A stretch of 64,000 bases of DNA from Oryzias latipes (Eukaryota > Chordata > Actinopteri > Beloniformes > Adrianichthyidae). Under the pieces are notes generated by a model that was not told where the DNA came from, made no database searches, and was given only the letters and a program-made list of their open reading frames with translations. The stretch spans positions 4,867,240-4,931,239 of the forward strand of contig NC_019859.2 of NCBI RefSeq assembly GCF_002234675.1, read 5' to 3'. Of the stretch, positions 10,690 to 22,069 are shown one piece after another (within the stretch, counting starts at the first letter, position 1; each line of letters starts with the position of its first letter). Position numbers and translations under genes: made by a program.

Positions 10690-10830
10690 CCGCATGGGCG
10701 CAGCTCCGCCGCTGGATGCGATTGGTCTCGGCGCGTCTGCAGTGCAGCACCGCCGCCGCGTCCAGTCGCCATTGGTCGGCTTGTATCCGGGCAAGACACT
10801 GGTTCCCGGTGGCGGCACAAACAAAATAGC
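10690..10830. promoter_or_regulatory. CpG-rich patch with two CCAAT boxes
   Basis: About 140 bp of sharply GC/CpG-rich sequence in an AT-rich spacer. Two ATTGGTC motifs (ATTGG at 10721-10725 and 10771-10775), exactly 50 bp apart, resemble paired NF-Y sites. It could be a promoter for an unseen transcript or a distal element for cbx8. No adjoining coding exon is recognised. Confidence 0.35.
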
Positions 10831-11577
10831 CGATTTTAAGCCCAGATTCGGTTCTACGGAAAATACAGCAACGTTGAAATCAGCTAGAAAGCGATGATGG
10901 TTGCGCGTCCAGACAACCCGATCCGTTTTTATGTGGTTTATACAGATGTGGCGTTCATGTTTTTGGATTTCTATTCTTGTTTCAAATCTGGCTAGACATG
11001 AACTCCTAATAAGCCGGTTTGCGCAGTCTCACTCAGATATTACATGTCTTGTCTGATGAGTCATCTTGCATGAGAATTCTGCAAATTATCTTGTAGCAAA
11101 CATGCGTCTTCGTCGAACACTTCCCGTTTGGCTGCAACAGTCCACCCAGAAATAATTAAGAAAACACGCATCTCCGCATACCAGTAACCAACCACGCAGA
11201 AAGTCTTACAGGAATTAGAACCACTGAAGGGTAGACGGGTGCCTCTCTGCGCCCGAGGAGGCCTTGTGGGAGCTCGCGCTCTCCAGGCGAACATTTCACT
11301 GAAGGCCTCAAAAACAGTCATTTTTTTTCATTAAAGAATGTTAGAAACATTAAATTAAACAAAATTGTTTCTGTTTCATAACTGAAACCTGTAAACCAAA
11401 AAAAAAAACTCAAATCCTGTTGTTTTTACATAATTTGGGATCCAGGGCGACAAATTTGCTCCTCGCGCAGACCTATGACTCCGGGTTCCACTAGAATTTC
11501 TCCAAACAGCCCCCCCCAAAACACACAATTTACCCTTCAGGTGACAAAATGTGACCAACAGCAACAAAAGTGGAGTT

Positions 11578-11780
11578 TTACAACTTTTGGAAAAGAACGG
11601 CGCATGCGCCGCCAGGGGCTCCACGAAGCGATAAGGCCGCTCCTTGAACCTGAGAACTGTCGGCGGTAGAGCGCGCGTGCGCGTCCATTTTATTAGCCAC
11701 GCGCTCCAAAAGCATGGTCGGCGGAAGTGAGCGCTGCTCACATCCGTCCCGACCCTCTTCGGAAGCATGGAGAAGCGTCA
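11578..11780 (+). promoter_or_regulatory. CpG-rich promoter-like patch with NRF1, YY1 and ETS-like motifs
   Basis: Contains GGCGCATGCGCC (NRF1-like, 11599-11610), GCGCGCGTGCGCG (about 11671-11683), CCATTTT (YY1-like, about 11686) and GGCGGAAGTG (ETS-like, about 11720-11729). This mix is typical of TATA-less housekeeping promoters and precedes a small plus-strand ORF at 11767. Confidence 0.35.
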
Positions 11781-11922
11781 GGTCAATGGAGCAGAACCGG
11801 CAGGTCAAAAGAAAACAGCTGCTGGATCTCAGACACCCGACAGGAGCAGCTGCTGGATGTCCAACTTCCTCAGACCTGGAACCTTCAAAGACCACATATT
11901 CCTGCCTCAAATCCCACTCTGA
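11767..11922 (+). CDS. Possible 51-codon ORF downstream of a promoter-like patch; not recognised
   Basis: Open from ATG 11767 to TGA 11920-11922; begins MEKRQVNGAEPAGQKKTAAG. The middle (SSCWMSNFLRPGTFKD) is mixed in composition rather than low-complexity. I do not recognise the protein. Its last four codons run into the left end of a MITE family B copy (starts about 11907), so either the MITE has truncated an older coding exon or the ORF is chance. CAG|GT sequences inside (near 11781 and 11806) could be donors of a short first exon. Nothing downstream was recognised as a second exon. Confidence 0.2.
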   Translation: MEKRQVNGAEPAGQKKTAAGSQTPDRSSCWMSNFLRPGTFKDHIFLPQIPL

Positions 11923-12676
11923 TCATCTTTTGATCTGTTTTAAAAACTTTTTCAGTAGTCTTTTAAATATTTGTATGCTGTTTTTAGCCACAAATTTAAT
12001 AAAAAATGTCATTTTCTAGGACATAGTTTCTGCAGAGCGGCTGTAGTTCATTCAAAATTTGCCTCTGAGATGTGGCACATAGTAAGCCTGCTCTACTTCC
12101 CATCATCCATCTCCTGCTACCTTACATGTGTGGACATTACGTCACTTTGTTCCCGTAATTTGTATATTTTTTTGTTTGTTGTTCCAAGTTTGTAAACCTT
12201 GTAATTCATTGCTAAACGATTAAAACATGTAAAAAAAGGATCAGCTCCTGGTTACATTTGCCGACAGTTCTGCCTCCTTCACGACTGTCCAGCCCTGCAA
12301 ACAGCCCTAAAATGCTTTAGTGGAGGTGAACGCATTTTGTGCTCGCGGGGACCGGATCAGACAGCTGTTGCAGATTGTGTAGAAACAGTCCCTCACGCTC
12401 ACCAAACCTAACATTACCAACGGACATGACGAGCGACATTGGAGCTTTCAAGTTGTACAGTTTTGAGTCAGCACGGACGTAGAAGGCGGATGCATCGGAA
12501 CAGAGCGGAGGAGGAAGCCTGTGGCTTGCCGTAGTAACAATATCTTTTTTGTCTGCTCCCGATTCCCAATGATTTGAATAAAGACAAACTCAGAAATGCA
12601 ATTTCAATTTTAATTTTCTATATGTCCTCCATCAGAAAAATGTCAGAAAAACAATATTTATCGGAGTGGGTCTTAA
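11907..12676 (+). mobile_element. MITE family B, copy with internal insertion
   Basis: Left end AAATCCCACTCTGATCATC, right end ATCGGAGTGGGTCTTAA, matching the family ends. Family landmarks occur in order: CATAGTTTCTGCAGAG, AACCTAACATTACC, TGGAGCTTTCAAG and GATTTGAATAAAGACAAA. About 270 bp of unrelated sequence (roughly 12122-12392) sits between the landmarks. Confidence 0.8.
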
Positions 12677-12689
12677 GTCAGCAGATCTT

Positions 12690-12853
12690 TTAACCCTTGT
12701 GCTATCTTAGATGACCCCAGCCTTAAATTGACGTGTTCTCCCTACCATGACAAAGGTGGATGAAGGTGAAGAAAAAAGGTTCAGAGCACTGTCTAGTGGG
12801 TCTAGATGACCCAACTCCCAATGTTAAAATGCCTAGGATAACACAAGGGTTAA
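12690..12853. mobile_element. TTAA-flanked piggyBac-like MITE (family A), short copy
   Basis: TTAACCCTTGTGCTATC at the left and CACAAGGGTTAA at the right; the TTAA at each end fits piggyBac target duplication. At 164 bp it lacks about 48 bp of the interior present in the other three copies. It lies 14 bp from the right end of a family B element. Confidence 0.85.
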
Positions 12854-13201
12854 AATCCAATGAGCACAAACGAGTGTCTATCCATAAAAACCAAACATTT
12901 TCATGATCAGCAGACACTCCAGGCTCCTTTCGTATTCCCAGACTGAACCACAAATAGAGCAAAGGACAGAATTAGCCTCTGCGGTCATGACAACCTTTAA
13001 CAGATTATTATGGGTGCTGCCCTCTTCCTTTTTGGATGCTCAGCATTTCTGCGACAGGTCATCTGCAAAGCATTTTAATGTTGCGAAAAGGGTTTCGCTT
13101 TCGTAAGCACGCTTCTTTTCCGCGCAGCCTTTAACCTCACAAGGCGATGCCTTCAGAACTGTAGGACATTAAAAAACAAACAAACGTGCTCTTAATACAT
13201 A

Positions 13202-13207
13202 TTTATT
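13202..13207 (-). terminator. Candidate cbx4 polyA signal
   Basis: TTTATT on plus is AATAAA on minus, giving a 3' UTR of about 0.5 kb after the stop at 13710. Another possible hexamer lies near 13635. Confidence 0.45.
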
Positions 13208-13709
13208 GCAGCCTTATTTCTGATCAGCTTAATCTCTGCAGACGTCATGGAGCTGCTGCAGAACAGACAGAAGAACCGGAGAGAGGAGAGCAGCCATGAA
13301 TGAGCTTCCACAAAAAAAAGTCAACATTTTACTGGCAGGAAAGGTGCTTCAGTTAACAGCCTCACTGCCATTCTTACAGTTCATCATAACTCAAAAGAAG
13401 TTTCCCCTTTAAAGGTTCCTGATGTGTGGATGTCTGTGACATCACTTATTTACAAAAGTGCAAATTTGTTTAAAGTTTGAGCAAACGTGGAAACGGTTTG
13501 AAGAAGCCGAACGTACTGCATGTGACTACTGATCAACAGGAGGAACTTTTAGGTAGAAATATACAAACAAAAAAAGCAATAAAAGAGACTTTTCTCTAAA
13601 ATCTGAACTGTACAAAAATGAAAACGTCAGGAGTTTATTTGTACATTCAAGCATTGAAAAATACAAATATATAGATATTCTATGCACATTTCTACAGCCC
13701 GTCACGCTG

Positions 13710-16700
13710 CTATGTCGTGACGTATTCCTTGAACGTGACGGTCAGGCAGTTCGCCGTGATGTCTGTGATGATTATATTCCCCAGGAACGGCTGGAACGAA
13801 GGGAACGCGTCCTCCTTTCTGGACTCCAGCTCAGACTCTGACCCGGCCTTGTCCTCTGCCGGCTCCAGAGGTTGGGGCAGAGCCGGGGTTTCTGTCCGAC
13901 TGTCGTCCTGAGGACGTTCCGGCGGCTCGGCCGCGGCTGAGGGCCTCGGCTTGACGATCCTCAAATCGATGGGTTCCTCCTGCTCTGCGTAGCCGCAGTC
14001 CCGCAGGCTGCTGACCCCCGCCGCCCCGGTTCGGTCGGGGGACGGAGCGGCGCTGGGAGTGCTGAGGGTCCGGCAGCTGAGAAAGCGCTTGCTGGGGTTG
14101 TGTTCCTCCCCATCTGCATCAGAGAGGTGTCGCTTTAGTCCCTGACAGCTTCCCCTTGTATCCAGCGGTGAGGAGGGGGCTCTCCCTTCCAAAGGCAGTG
14201 AGAGCAGATTAGGCTTGCCTGTCAGTTGTAAAGGATGATCCTGTGGAAGCTCCTCCTGACCTCTGACCCCATCATGCTTATCCTGCTCTGTCAGGGCGAG
14301 CTGGATTTGAGCGGACGTCTCCTTTTCTTTGGGGCTGCTCTCCGCTCTGAATCCCGAACACAGAACGATCGGCTTGTCTTTGGGCGGTTTGGGAAATCCG
14401 TTCATGAGGCCCAGCTTCTTGACGAGCTTCATCTTCTCCAGGTGTTTCTCCATCCCCCCCTCCAGCCCCTCCGCCGGCTTCCCAGCCCCCTCACAATCCC
14501 CGTTTTTGATCTTAGCCGTCTGCATCCCGTTTTCCATGTACTTGCTCATGACGATGACGATGCGGCCGTTCTTGTTTTTGTTCTTCACGATCTTCAGCTT
14601 GCCGCCGCCGTTCGCCGAAGACTCCTCCTTCGTTTTCACTTTGTCCGACCCCTTGAGCCCGTTGAGGTCGGCGGGAAGTTTCTTCAGCTCCATGGTTATA
14701 TCCTTCACTTTGGTCAGACAGCCAGAGTCTTTGTCCCGGACCCACTTCTGCTGCAGCACCGGGGGCAGGTTGTACCCCTTGCTGGCCAGCTCTGGAGCTT
14801 TGACCTCCAGCGGCTTGGCGAACACCGGCTCATGGATCTTCAGGTCCGGCTGGTAGTGGTGGTGCTTCTTGCTGTTGAGCTGATAGTAGAACTTCTTGCC
14901 GTTGGTTTGCTGCTCGGCCTCCCGGCACAAAGGCTGGTACTGGTGGTGCTTCTTGCTGTTGAGCTGGTACTGCTGCTGAGCCTGGGGGAGGAGCGTCTGG
15001 ATGGGGCCGGACTTCTGACGGCCGTCGTCCTCCAGGGACGCCTCCTGAAGGTCCGCCAGGACGTTGGACCTCCGGGCAAAAGAAGGCACCTGTGGAGACA
15101 AGAGCACAGGCTCGGCTCAGACATTCGGGCGATGGCTGCACTCGCAAAAAAAAAAAAAAACTGCAAAAAAAAGAGGCTACTTCTGAGGGGCGGGGGGGTT
15201 ATTCATGACTCCGTCAGGCTGAAACAAAAAAGCGCTGAGGTCAAGTTCATGTCCACACGGTTCTCCTGCAGCTCGTCGGGCCACCAGAGCGGCCGTCTCC
15301 TGCAGTGACCTCAGCTCGCAGGAATGCCACCGGCTGCTTTGTGTCCCATCATTGACTCCATCAAAAGTGTTAGGACTAACACCCTCCTGAGAGGAACAAA
15401 AGCCCCGCTCTGATAGGGGGGGGCCTCTGCCTTTTAAGTACTTGATTGATGCAACAATTTATCTGGAAGTGTGACTTCGGGACACCCAAAAAGCCGCACA
15501 ATCCTGACCGTCTCTCTGATAATCCTGGATTATTTGGCAATCCCTCACCTGCAGCAGGAGGTGTTTGGGCTTGGGGCCCCTCTTGCGGTATCCCATCAGC
15601 TGCTCCTGACGTTCCCTGCGGGAGAGGAGGACAGCAGCAAATCAGAGTGGCACTATGGCAACACAGTGTTGCACTTCCTGTTGCATCTCCCCAACCACAA
15701 CGGCTAAAAATGAGGCTGGGGCTGCCACCCTCCCAGAGTTTCCTCCAGTGAGTCTCTGCGGCGGTAACTCAACACCACGGACAGCGCTGCTGTCAGATTC
15801 CACCCCCCACCAGCCTCCCCTCACATCGAATTACAATGACGACTCGCCGTATTTTCATAGCTTGCCGTTCAGACGATTCGGCTCCCCCCGGGGAGGTTTG
15901 CAATTAGTTTCAATAAAGCCCCCCCCCCTTAGAGAGGGACAGAGATTATTGAGAAAACAGAAACAGAGAGTTTGCCTGTGTTTTGCGGATACTGTGCGAC
16001 CCGCAGCCTGAAAAGGTGGTGGTGGGGGTCTCAGAGAAAAACCAGTGACAGTTTAAACACATTTGAGAAATTCAATTACGCTCCCCCCCCCCTCCCCGGC
16101 AGCAATTACCCCAGAACTCGCAGAGGTTCAGAACGGCCGCTTTCTCTAATCCGGGGTGAGCACACGGAGGGGCTGGGGCCCGGCCCAGCTGTCACCAGGT
16201 AACCAAAACCCTGTTTTTGTTTCCAGACTTCGTCCCTGCGCTTGTTTGTTGTCCTCTGGCGCTTCCATTGCGTCACGAAGGAGGCGAGCGCAGAATCTGA
16301 CACCAATCTGCCGCCACATGATCTTCAGGAAGTTTTCGGCTGGAAAGGAAATCTGTTGCCCGGCGTTTCGCAGATGTGCTTATTAACGCTGCATGGATGG
16401 AATGTCACCGTGTTGATCTGCTGTCACACAGCTGCTGGCTGGGTCGCAAAACCCTGCGTCTGTTTTTAAATGAAGTTTTCATTTTTACCAAATAATCCAG
16501 AAAACATGGAGAGATGTTATTCTTACCGGTCCTGGAAAGCATCCAGCAGCCTTGGATCCAGGATGTTTTCCTCCGGTTCCCATGTGTTGTATCTATGCAC
16601 AGAGAACAGGCAATGACATGGTTTGTTAACCCCCCCCCCCCAACGTAAACTTTCATGTGGTGCATTAAGGGGGGGAGGGGGGCGCCTCCACACCCACGGG

Positions 16701-16810
16701 CCGCCCCGACACACAACGTTCAATTATAGACGTGTCCTTTTTTAATTGGCAGCTTGGGAGAATCGCAAACATCGTAAAACCACATCCATCACCGAGACCA
16801 AGCACGCGCC

Positions 16811-16846
<36 letters not shown>

Positions 16847-17125
16847 CGCGCCCACAACAATGCTGACATTCCCTCGCGCACGCGTGTTGCGAGTGTCACC
16901 GCTGTACCCGTGCAGAGGTTCTTACCTCGGGGACCATCCCCTCCACTTGACCAGGTACTCGACTCTTCCCTGTGGAAGACAAACGCGTTACTCCCTTCTT
17001 GAAGGAGGGCGAGGAGGAGCGCGCGCGGAGGAGATGTCAGTGAGTGTGTGACCGACCTTCCTGCTGCGCTTCTTCTCGATGCTCTCCACCGCAAAGACGT
17101 GCTCTCCCGCGGCGGGTAGCTCCAT
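13710..17125 (-). CDS. cbx4: Chromobox protein 4 (Polycomb / SUMO E3 ligase), five exons, 541 aa
   Basis: PRC1 chromodomain subunit and SUMO E3 ligase acting in nuclear Polycomb bodies. Exons: 17125-17057, 16969-16926, 16592-16527, 15615-15549 and 15089-13710, all GT-AG, one frame. The chromodomain keeps cage residues F11, W32 and W35 and the [16 protein letters not shown] motif. RKRGPKPK and [11 protein letters not shown] follow as in CBX4. The twin motif [12 protein letters not shown] / [12 protein letters not shown] and [19 protein letters not shown] (which includes SUMO-interacting motif 1) are CBX4 hallmarks, as are EEPIDLR and the C-terminal [20 protein letters not shown]c box. Length is close to human CBX4 (560 aa). 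Oddities: residue 21 is Ser where relatives I know have Ile, the hydrophobic core of the second SUMO-interacting motif before EEPIDLR is not seen, and the His-run of human CBX4 is absent. Confidence 0.96.
16814..16848. repeat. (GA)n microsatellite in cbx4 intron 2
   Basis: AGAGAGAG run with one AAAG interruption, between cbx4 exons 3 and 2. Confidence 0.9.
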
Positions 17126-17360
17126 TTTCTTCCTCTGTTTTCTGTATTTATTCCAGCCTTGCTCCCGTTGTCTCCTCCGTTCCGCCTCCTCCTCCGGTGC
17201 AGAAACTCGAACCCTCCGCCTCCCGACGTTCCCCGCTGCTCCCCTTTTGACGGAGTCGCTCAGGAAAGCGAGTTGGAGCTGCAGCCAGAAAGCACTTCAT
17301 GCAAATAACCGTCGGTGTGACGTCTTACGAAGAGGGAGGTCGCGGGGGCGGGGCTAGGTC
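17126..17360 (-). promoter_or_regulatory. cbx4 promoter / CpG-rich 5' flank
   Basis: CpG- and pyrimidine-rich sequence just upstream of the cbx4 ATG, with a GC box GGGGGCGGGGC at 17344-17354 and a CRE-like GTGACGTC near 17317-17324. No TATA box. Sequence becomes AT-rich beyond about 17440. Confidence 0.55.
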
Positions 17361-17475
17361 TTGTGCTGCTTTCAAGGCTGTCGGAGAAAACGGAATCACG
17401 ACTTTCAAAAGGATCTCCAGCCGCTGCACTTAGATTCAGAGACCAACTCCGATGAAAATTGCTTTTTGCTGTTGT

Positions 17476-17860
17476 TGTTTTAAAATGTTCTTGTAGCATT
17501 TTTTTCTGGTGATGGAGGAGAATTAATAAAGATAGTTAATCTCAAATTGCATTTTTGAGTATTTTTTTATTCAAATTCTTCTGAGTCAGGAGCAAATGAA
17601 GAAAATGCCGTCGTAAAAGCATATAGCAGTGACGTAGAAGCTACAAGAGCAAGTCACACACTCCCTGCTCCACTTCATTCCAATGCATCCATTTTCAGAC
17701 AAATAGATCCACGCACGTCTTTGTTTTTCTCGTCTGAGCCGCCATGTCACAGCTCCGGATAGCTCTGATGTTGCACGCCATATTTGTTGCACGGCTAATG
17801 TTAACTTGGGGTTGTTAGGGGCTGTAAGCTAGTGCGAGAGAATGTAAACAAAGCGACGAT
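17476..17860 (-). mobile_element. MITE family B copy (minus), truncated
   Basis: Family landmarks in reverse order: ATTGCATTTTTGAGTATT, CAGGAGCAAATGAA, CCAATGCATCCATTTTC, ATAGCTCTGATGTTG and GGGGCTGTAAGCTAGTG. The end nearest 17.9 kb is lost or degraded. Confidence 0.75.
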
Positions 17861-18379
17861 TGGAAAATGAGGAAGGCTTACTCTTCACCAACGGTCCTGC
17901 TCACAACTCAGAGCCAAACGTCTTCTGATGACCAAGAAAAAAGCTGTTTTTAAAACAAAAAAATGCCTAAAATGTCATAATCATAATTAAAAGACAGCTA
18001 TGAAAGCTTTTAACCCCTTAATTCCTGAATTTATTTCCAGCTAAAAAAAAAAACAACTCTCTAATGTTTTGCTTGTATGTAGATGCTAAATTACAGTAAT
18101 TTTTGGACCCAAAGTGGTTTGATGCATATTTGCATCCATAAGCTTTAAGGGGTTAAAATAGATCTAAAGATTATTGAAGTGGGACTTAAGATTCAGGATT
18201 TTCCAACCCATTATACACTCAGAGACAAGAAACCCATCCCTCAGTTGGTACTCAAGCCACTTAAATATTTGCTATAAATTTGCATTGAGTCACTTCTGAA
18301 GAAAAGTCTCTATAAACGTGCGTTTCAGTTTTCCACGTTTCATTACTCCTGTGTTCACGTGTCGCTACTCAAGTTTCTT

Positions 18380-18850
18380 TGACAGTTGTCTGGCTCTACA
18401 GAAAAAAACATATGGCCTTTGAACACACGCTGAAAGTTAAACTAGGTCAAACGTTGACCAATCAGGGAATCAATATGTGACGTATGGATGCCGTCCCGGA
18501 ATTGCCAACCATTTCAAAATTTATCGTGCTGCACAAATTAATAATTGGGGATTATACCTGGATGGAATTATAGATTTTTCATCCATTATATGGGAATAGA
18601 GCTGTGAAAAAAAGTCCGGACCGAGATTCACGAGATTTGCACCACTTTGACAGTTTACACCAATTCTCTTCCGATTGGTGGCGGACATGCGCTAGCAAAC
18701 TGTAGCAAAAGAAAAAGAAGAAGAATCCCCTCCTTGCTTGTCCACTGTGAACACCGTGGGCTAAATTACTCAACCCACCTTAAGGTTCTTGAACACACAT
18801 CACATGCTTGGTGTGAACAGGATTATGTCAATAGTAGCCATGTAATCAAC
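18380..18850 (+). repeat. Repeat family D, copy 1
   Basis: Shares with 33835-34270 (inverted) the TTTGAACACA / GTCAAACGTTGACCAAT region, AAAAAGTCCGGACC-like and GTAGCAAAAGAAAAAG-like inner stretches, and GGTTCTTGAACACAC. Non-coding; termini not resolved. Confidence 0.5.
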
Positions 18851-18984
18851 AGATTTTAAAAGAAAAATGAACCCACATATACCTGTAAAATAGTACAGCT
18901 TGATGCCCTGAACATACTACTGTATATCACCAAAGGTGTTTTATCACCCATACAGTAATGTGCAAGGTGGGAAACCTTGCCCAT

Positions 18985-19175
18985 CCACATGTGGAAATGT
19001 CCTTATTGGGCAAGTCACTAAACCCCACATCGATCCTGCTGGTTGTAGGTCGGCACCAGTGTTAGGCAGCAGAACTGCGTGAACGTGTGTGTGTGTGCGC
19101 ATGGCTGAATGAGACTTTGGCTGTAAAGCGCTTTGGGCCTTCGGAGTACGAAGCCACAGACTAAATAAACTGATG
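18985..19175 (+). repeat. L2-like LINE/SINE 3' tail
   Basis: TTGGGCAAGTCACTAAACCC, then a 'ttgtaggtcggcaccagtg' stretch, a short GT run and GTAAAGCGCTTTGGG: the familiar order of fish L2-type retroposon tails. No coding sequence remains. Confidence 0.65.
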
Positions 19176-19199
19176 GAGCTGATCATCAGAGGCAGCAAC

Positions 19200-21990
19200 T
19201 TTCTGCAGACTTAACCATTAGAGTCCTCCAAACTTCATGTGGCCTTCAGCTTAGCTCAAGAACAGTGTTGACACCCTTATGGAATGAGTTTCCATCACTG
19301 CCTGATGTAAAGCACTTGTCGTTACCCTTCTTGATAGAGCAAACTCATTGTTGAGTCTGGGTTAGTTGTTGCCGTGTTTAAGAAATGTTATTGAGTTTGA
19401 ATCACTTTAAACACAAATAATAGCCAGCAAGATTACACAGGTGCATAAATGCACTTTTAATATACAAAAAGGAAAACAATTTCAACTATTCAAACAAGAA
19501 AATACATGTTCACATATTTAAAAGATCCTAGGAGTGAGCTTCCATTCTATATTGAGATTGTTTTTCGCCTCCTCAGATCTGCAATAATTTTCTTAAAAAC
19601 AGAGTCACTGTGAATCGTTTCTTGGTTCAAGATAACTTTAGATCTTCGTTTAATGTGTGTATTCATTATCAACCAGAATAACCCTCTTTTAGTGTCTGAG
19701 GGTTTCTCTGTGAGCAGTCCGTCCATTACTGTGTAGAACAATTACTGACATGTACATTAAAACCAACACTGTTCATTTTGTTCTAATTTCTTTTGTCCAT
19801 TTACAGTCGATCAGAAGATGTTTCAGTTTCATCTTCATGATATTAAGTCATTTGGACATTTTAGTTTGAACAAAACAGCTCCACATTGGTTGTTACCACG
19901 TATTGGGTCAAGTCTGAAGTTCAGTAGAAGTGGCTGGCTAATATATCCACTTATAATGTACACTGAAACTTAAGCATTTGATGTCCTCATAAGCATTTCT
20001 TGATCATCTGTTTTTAAAAAGTGACAGATTTGGATTGTTTTCCAAAACATTCCATCTGCTGCTTATTACAATTGCACGGCTCCTGAAAAGTGCTTTGGAT
20101 TCTTTTTTTTGCAGATATTCCTGTTTGGAAAACAATTGTCCCATCATTTCCAACAGAACTTAGCAGGTTCGATCATACTGAAACGATGTTGTTGGAGGAC
20201 ATGTGTTTTTCTTACAAATGATTAAAAAAATTGAGTATGGCTATGAAACGTTACTGTTTTTGGTATACAATATACAACAAACTTTAGGAGGTAAAGTATC
20301 TTTAAACTTCTTTTTCTTAAGATATGCATGACTATTGGAGCAGGACTTAGTTTCTCCCAATTAATTTAAACCTCTTCTGTGAAGACATCATCATATCATC
20401 TGCATACATTTGAACAGCAGCTTTGTTTGATTATTGAAAAATTAATCGATTGTGGACCTAGCATTGATCCCTGCGGAACTCCTGCTTCATTTTGCAAATC
20501 TTTGCAAATGCAATCACTGTTCAGATGTGTTTCAATGAAAATTAATTAAAAAAAAGGATTAAAAAACATCAACAAATCTTTCTGATAGAAACTTTTTTGT
20601 GTGTTTTGTTGTTGTAGTTGTAATTCTGTCTCATTGGACTTTCTTCTGAAAACATTTTTATGGTTGTGGATCATTTTGCCCTTTTTTTAATTATATAATT
20701 TATGCATTCTAATGGATCTTAGGATATGCATTGTATAGTGTATAGTTTATTGTGTGTCTACGTCCCTTTATATGTGTGTTATTGTAAGTTTCCTGTTTTT
20801 CTTTTTAGCAACAGTACAGTTTTATTATTATTAATCTGATTGTTTGAAATACACAAATTCCAACCCACATATTTATTTTATATTTTACTATTTTTGAGTC
20901 TTGGCAGCTGTCAATTTCAACACAGGTCAGTTTATCTACACGCTACATCTTATTAAGGTTCTCCTTAAGACCGCATACGGTTCGCTCTGTGCGCAAAACG
21001 GCGCAGTTTTATCTCACGCAGTCACGCTTCAGCCATGTCCACAAAGAACTGCAAAATACGAGTTTAGCGGGGTTCCTGAACGCAACATCCCTCGTTCGCG
21101 TGGATGGATGTGAAGCCGGACAACCGCTGCTAGAATGCTGATTTGTTTTTATTCCAAACCGTGTCAGCACGAATGAGCCCTCACTAACCCGTGTTTGGCA
21201 GCTTGGTAGGCCCGCAGTTTAATCCGAGTTGCATCACATCCACAGACTGCGGTATATTTTAATCCGCTCAACATGCGCAGACCTATCAAATGTGGGCTAT
21301 TTTAGGAGGTAGACGCTCTAAATACGAGTTCACTCAAGCTGTGGGTTACAACGCTCCCTCAAGAGGGTGAGGAGCAGGCCCGGCCCTCATCAAGGCCAGG
21401 GTCGGGTTGACATTGATGGATCACCGCCACCGCAGAGGCCTTCCCCGCCGCGGGTGGAAACAGATCCACTCGAGGAGAACCCACCAGCACGGGTCAGTGA
21501 GGTTCTGAGGCTTTAAGCCTGTTCCTCTGAGCTAGCCTCCACATGACAGTCAAGGTCACACAAAGAGATGACATCCACCCCATTGTTCGAATGTAAGGAA
21601 GATGGTCCGATTTCGGACGGGTTTTGACACCGCAGACGGTGAGCACGAGGCAGCTGGTACCGGTGGGAAGGCCAAAGAAACCCCCCCAGAACCAACCGGA
21701 TCCAAAACGGTTGGAAAACCTAAACAGTGCTCTCATCTTTACCCAGATGTTTAAACAGTTTGGGAATGTGAATCATTTATTTCTACAGCACCAGATGGAT
21801 AAATATGCGTGTGTTCATTAAAAACGGCAAAGCGGAGCTGGCTTGCGTGTTTTTGCAGAGCGGGACCAAATAAAATACAGCAGAGAAAGGGTTAACGCAG
21901 GGCTCCTGCAGCTCGGCCTATTACAGGGAGGGACGACTGTCTTTCCTTATAAGGTAAAGAGCGCAAAACAGCGGGGAAATGTCACACGAA
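19200..21990. other. Intergenic, no gene recognised
   Basis: AT-rich to about 20.9 kb, then mixed. Short ORFs here lack codon bias or known motifs. CpG content rises after about 20.95 kb. Confidence 0.5.
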
Positions 21991-22069
21991 ATGACCGCGC
22001 GCGGACTTCCACAGCCCTCTGCTCCCCAAAGAAGCATAAATTATCACACACATCATTAATTATTCCTTA

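Noticed and set aside
14235..15308. 357-codon plus-strand ORF
   Set aside because: Antisense to cbx4 exon 5, whose protein is clearly conserved. The plus ORF is Leu-rich with no known motif, a shadow of GC-biased codons.
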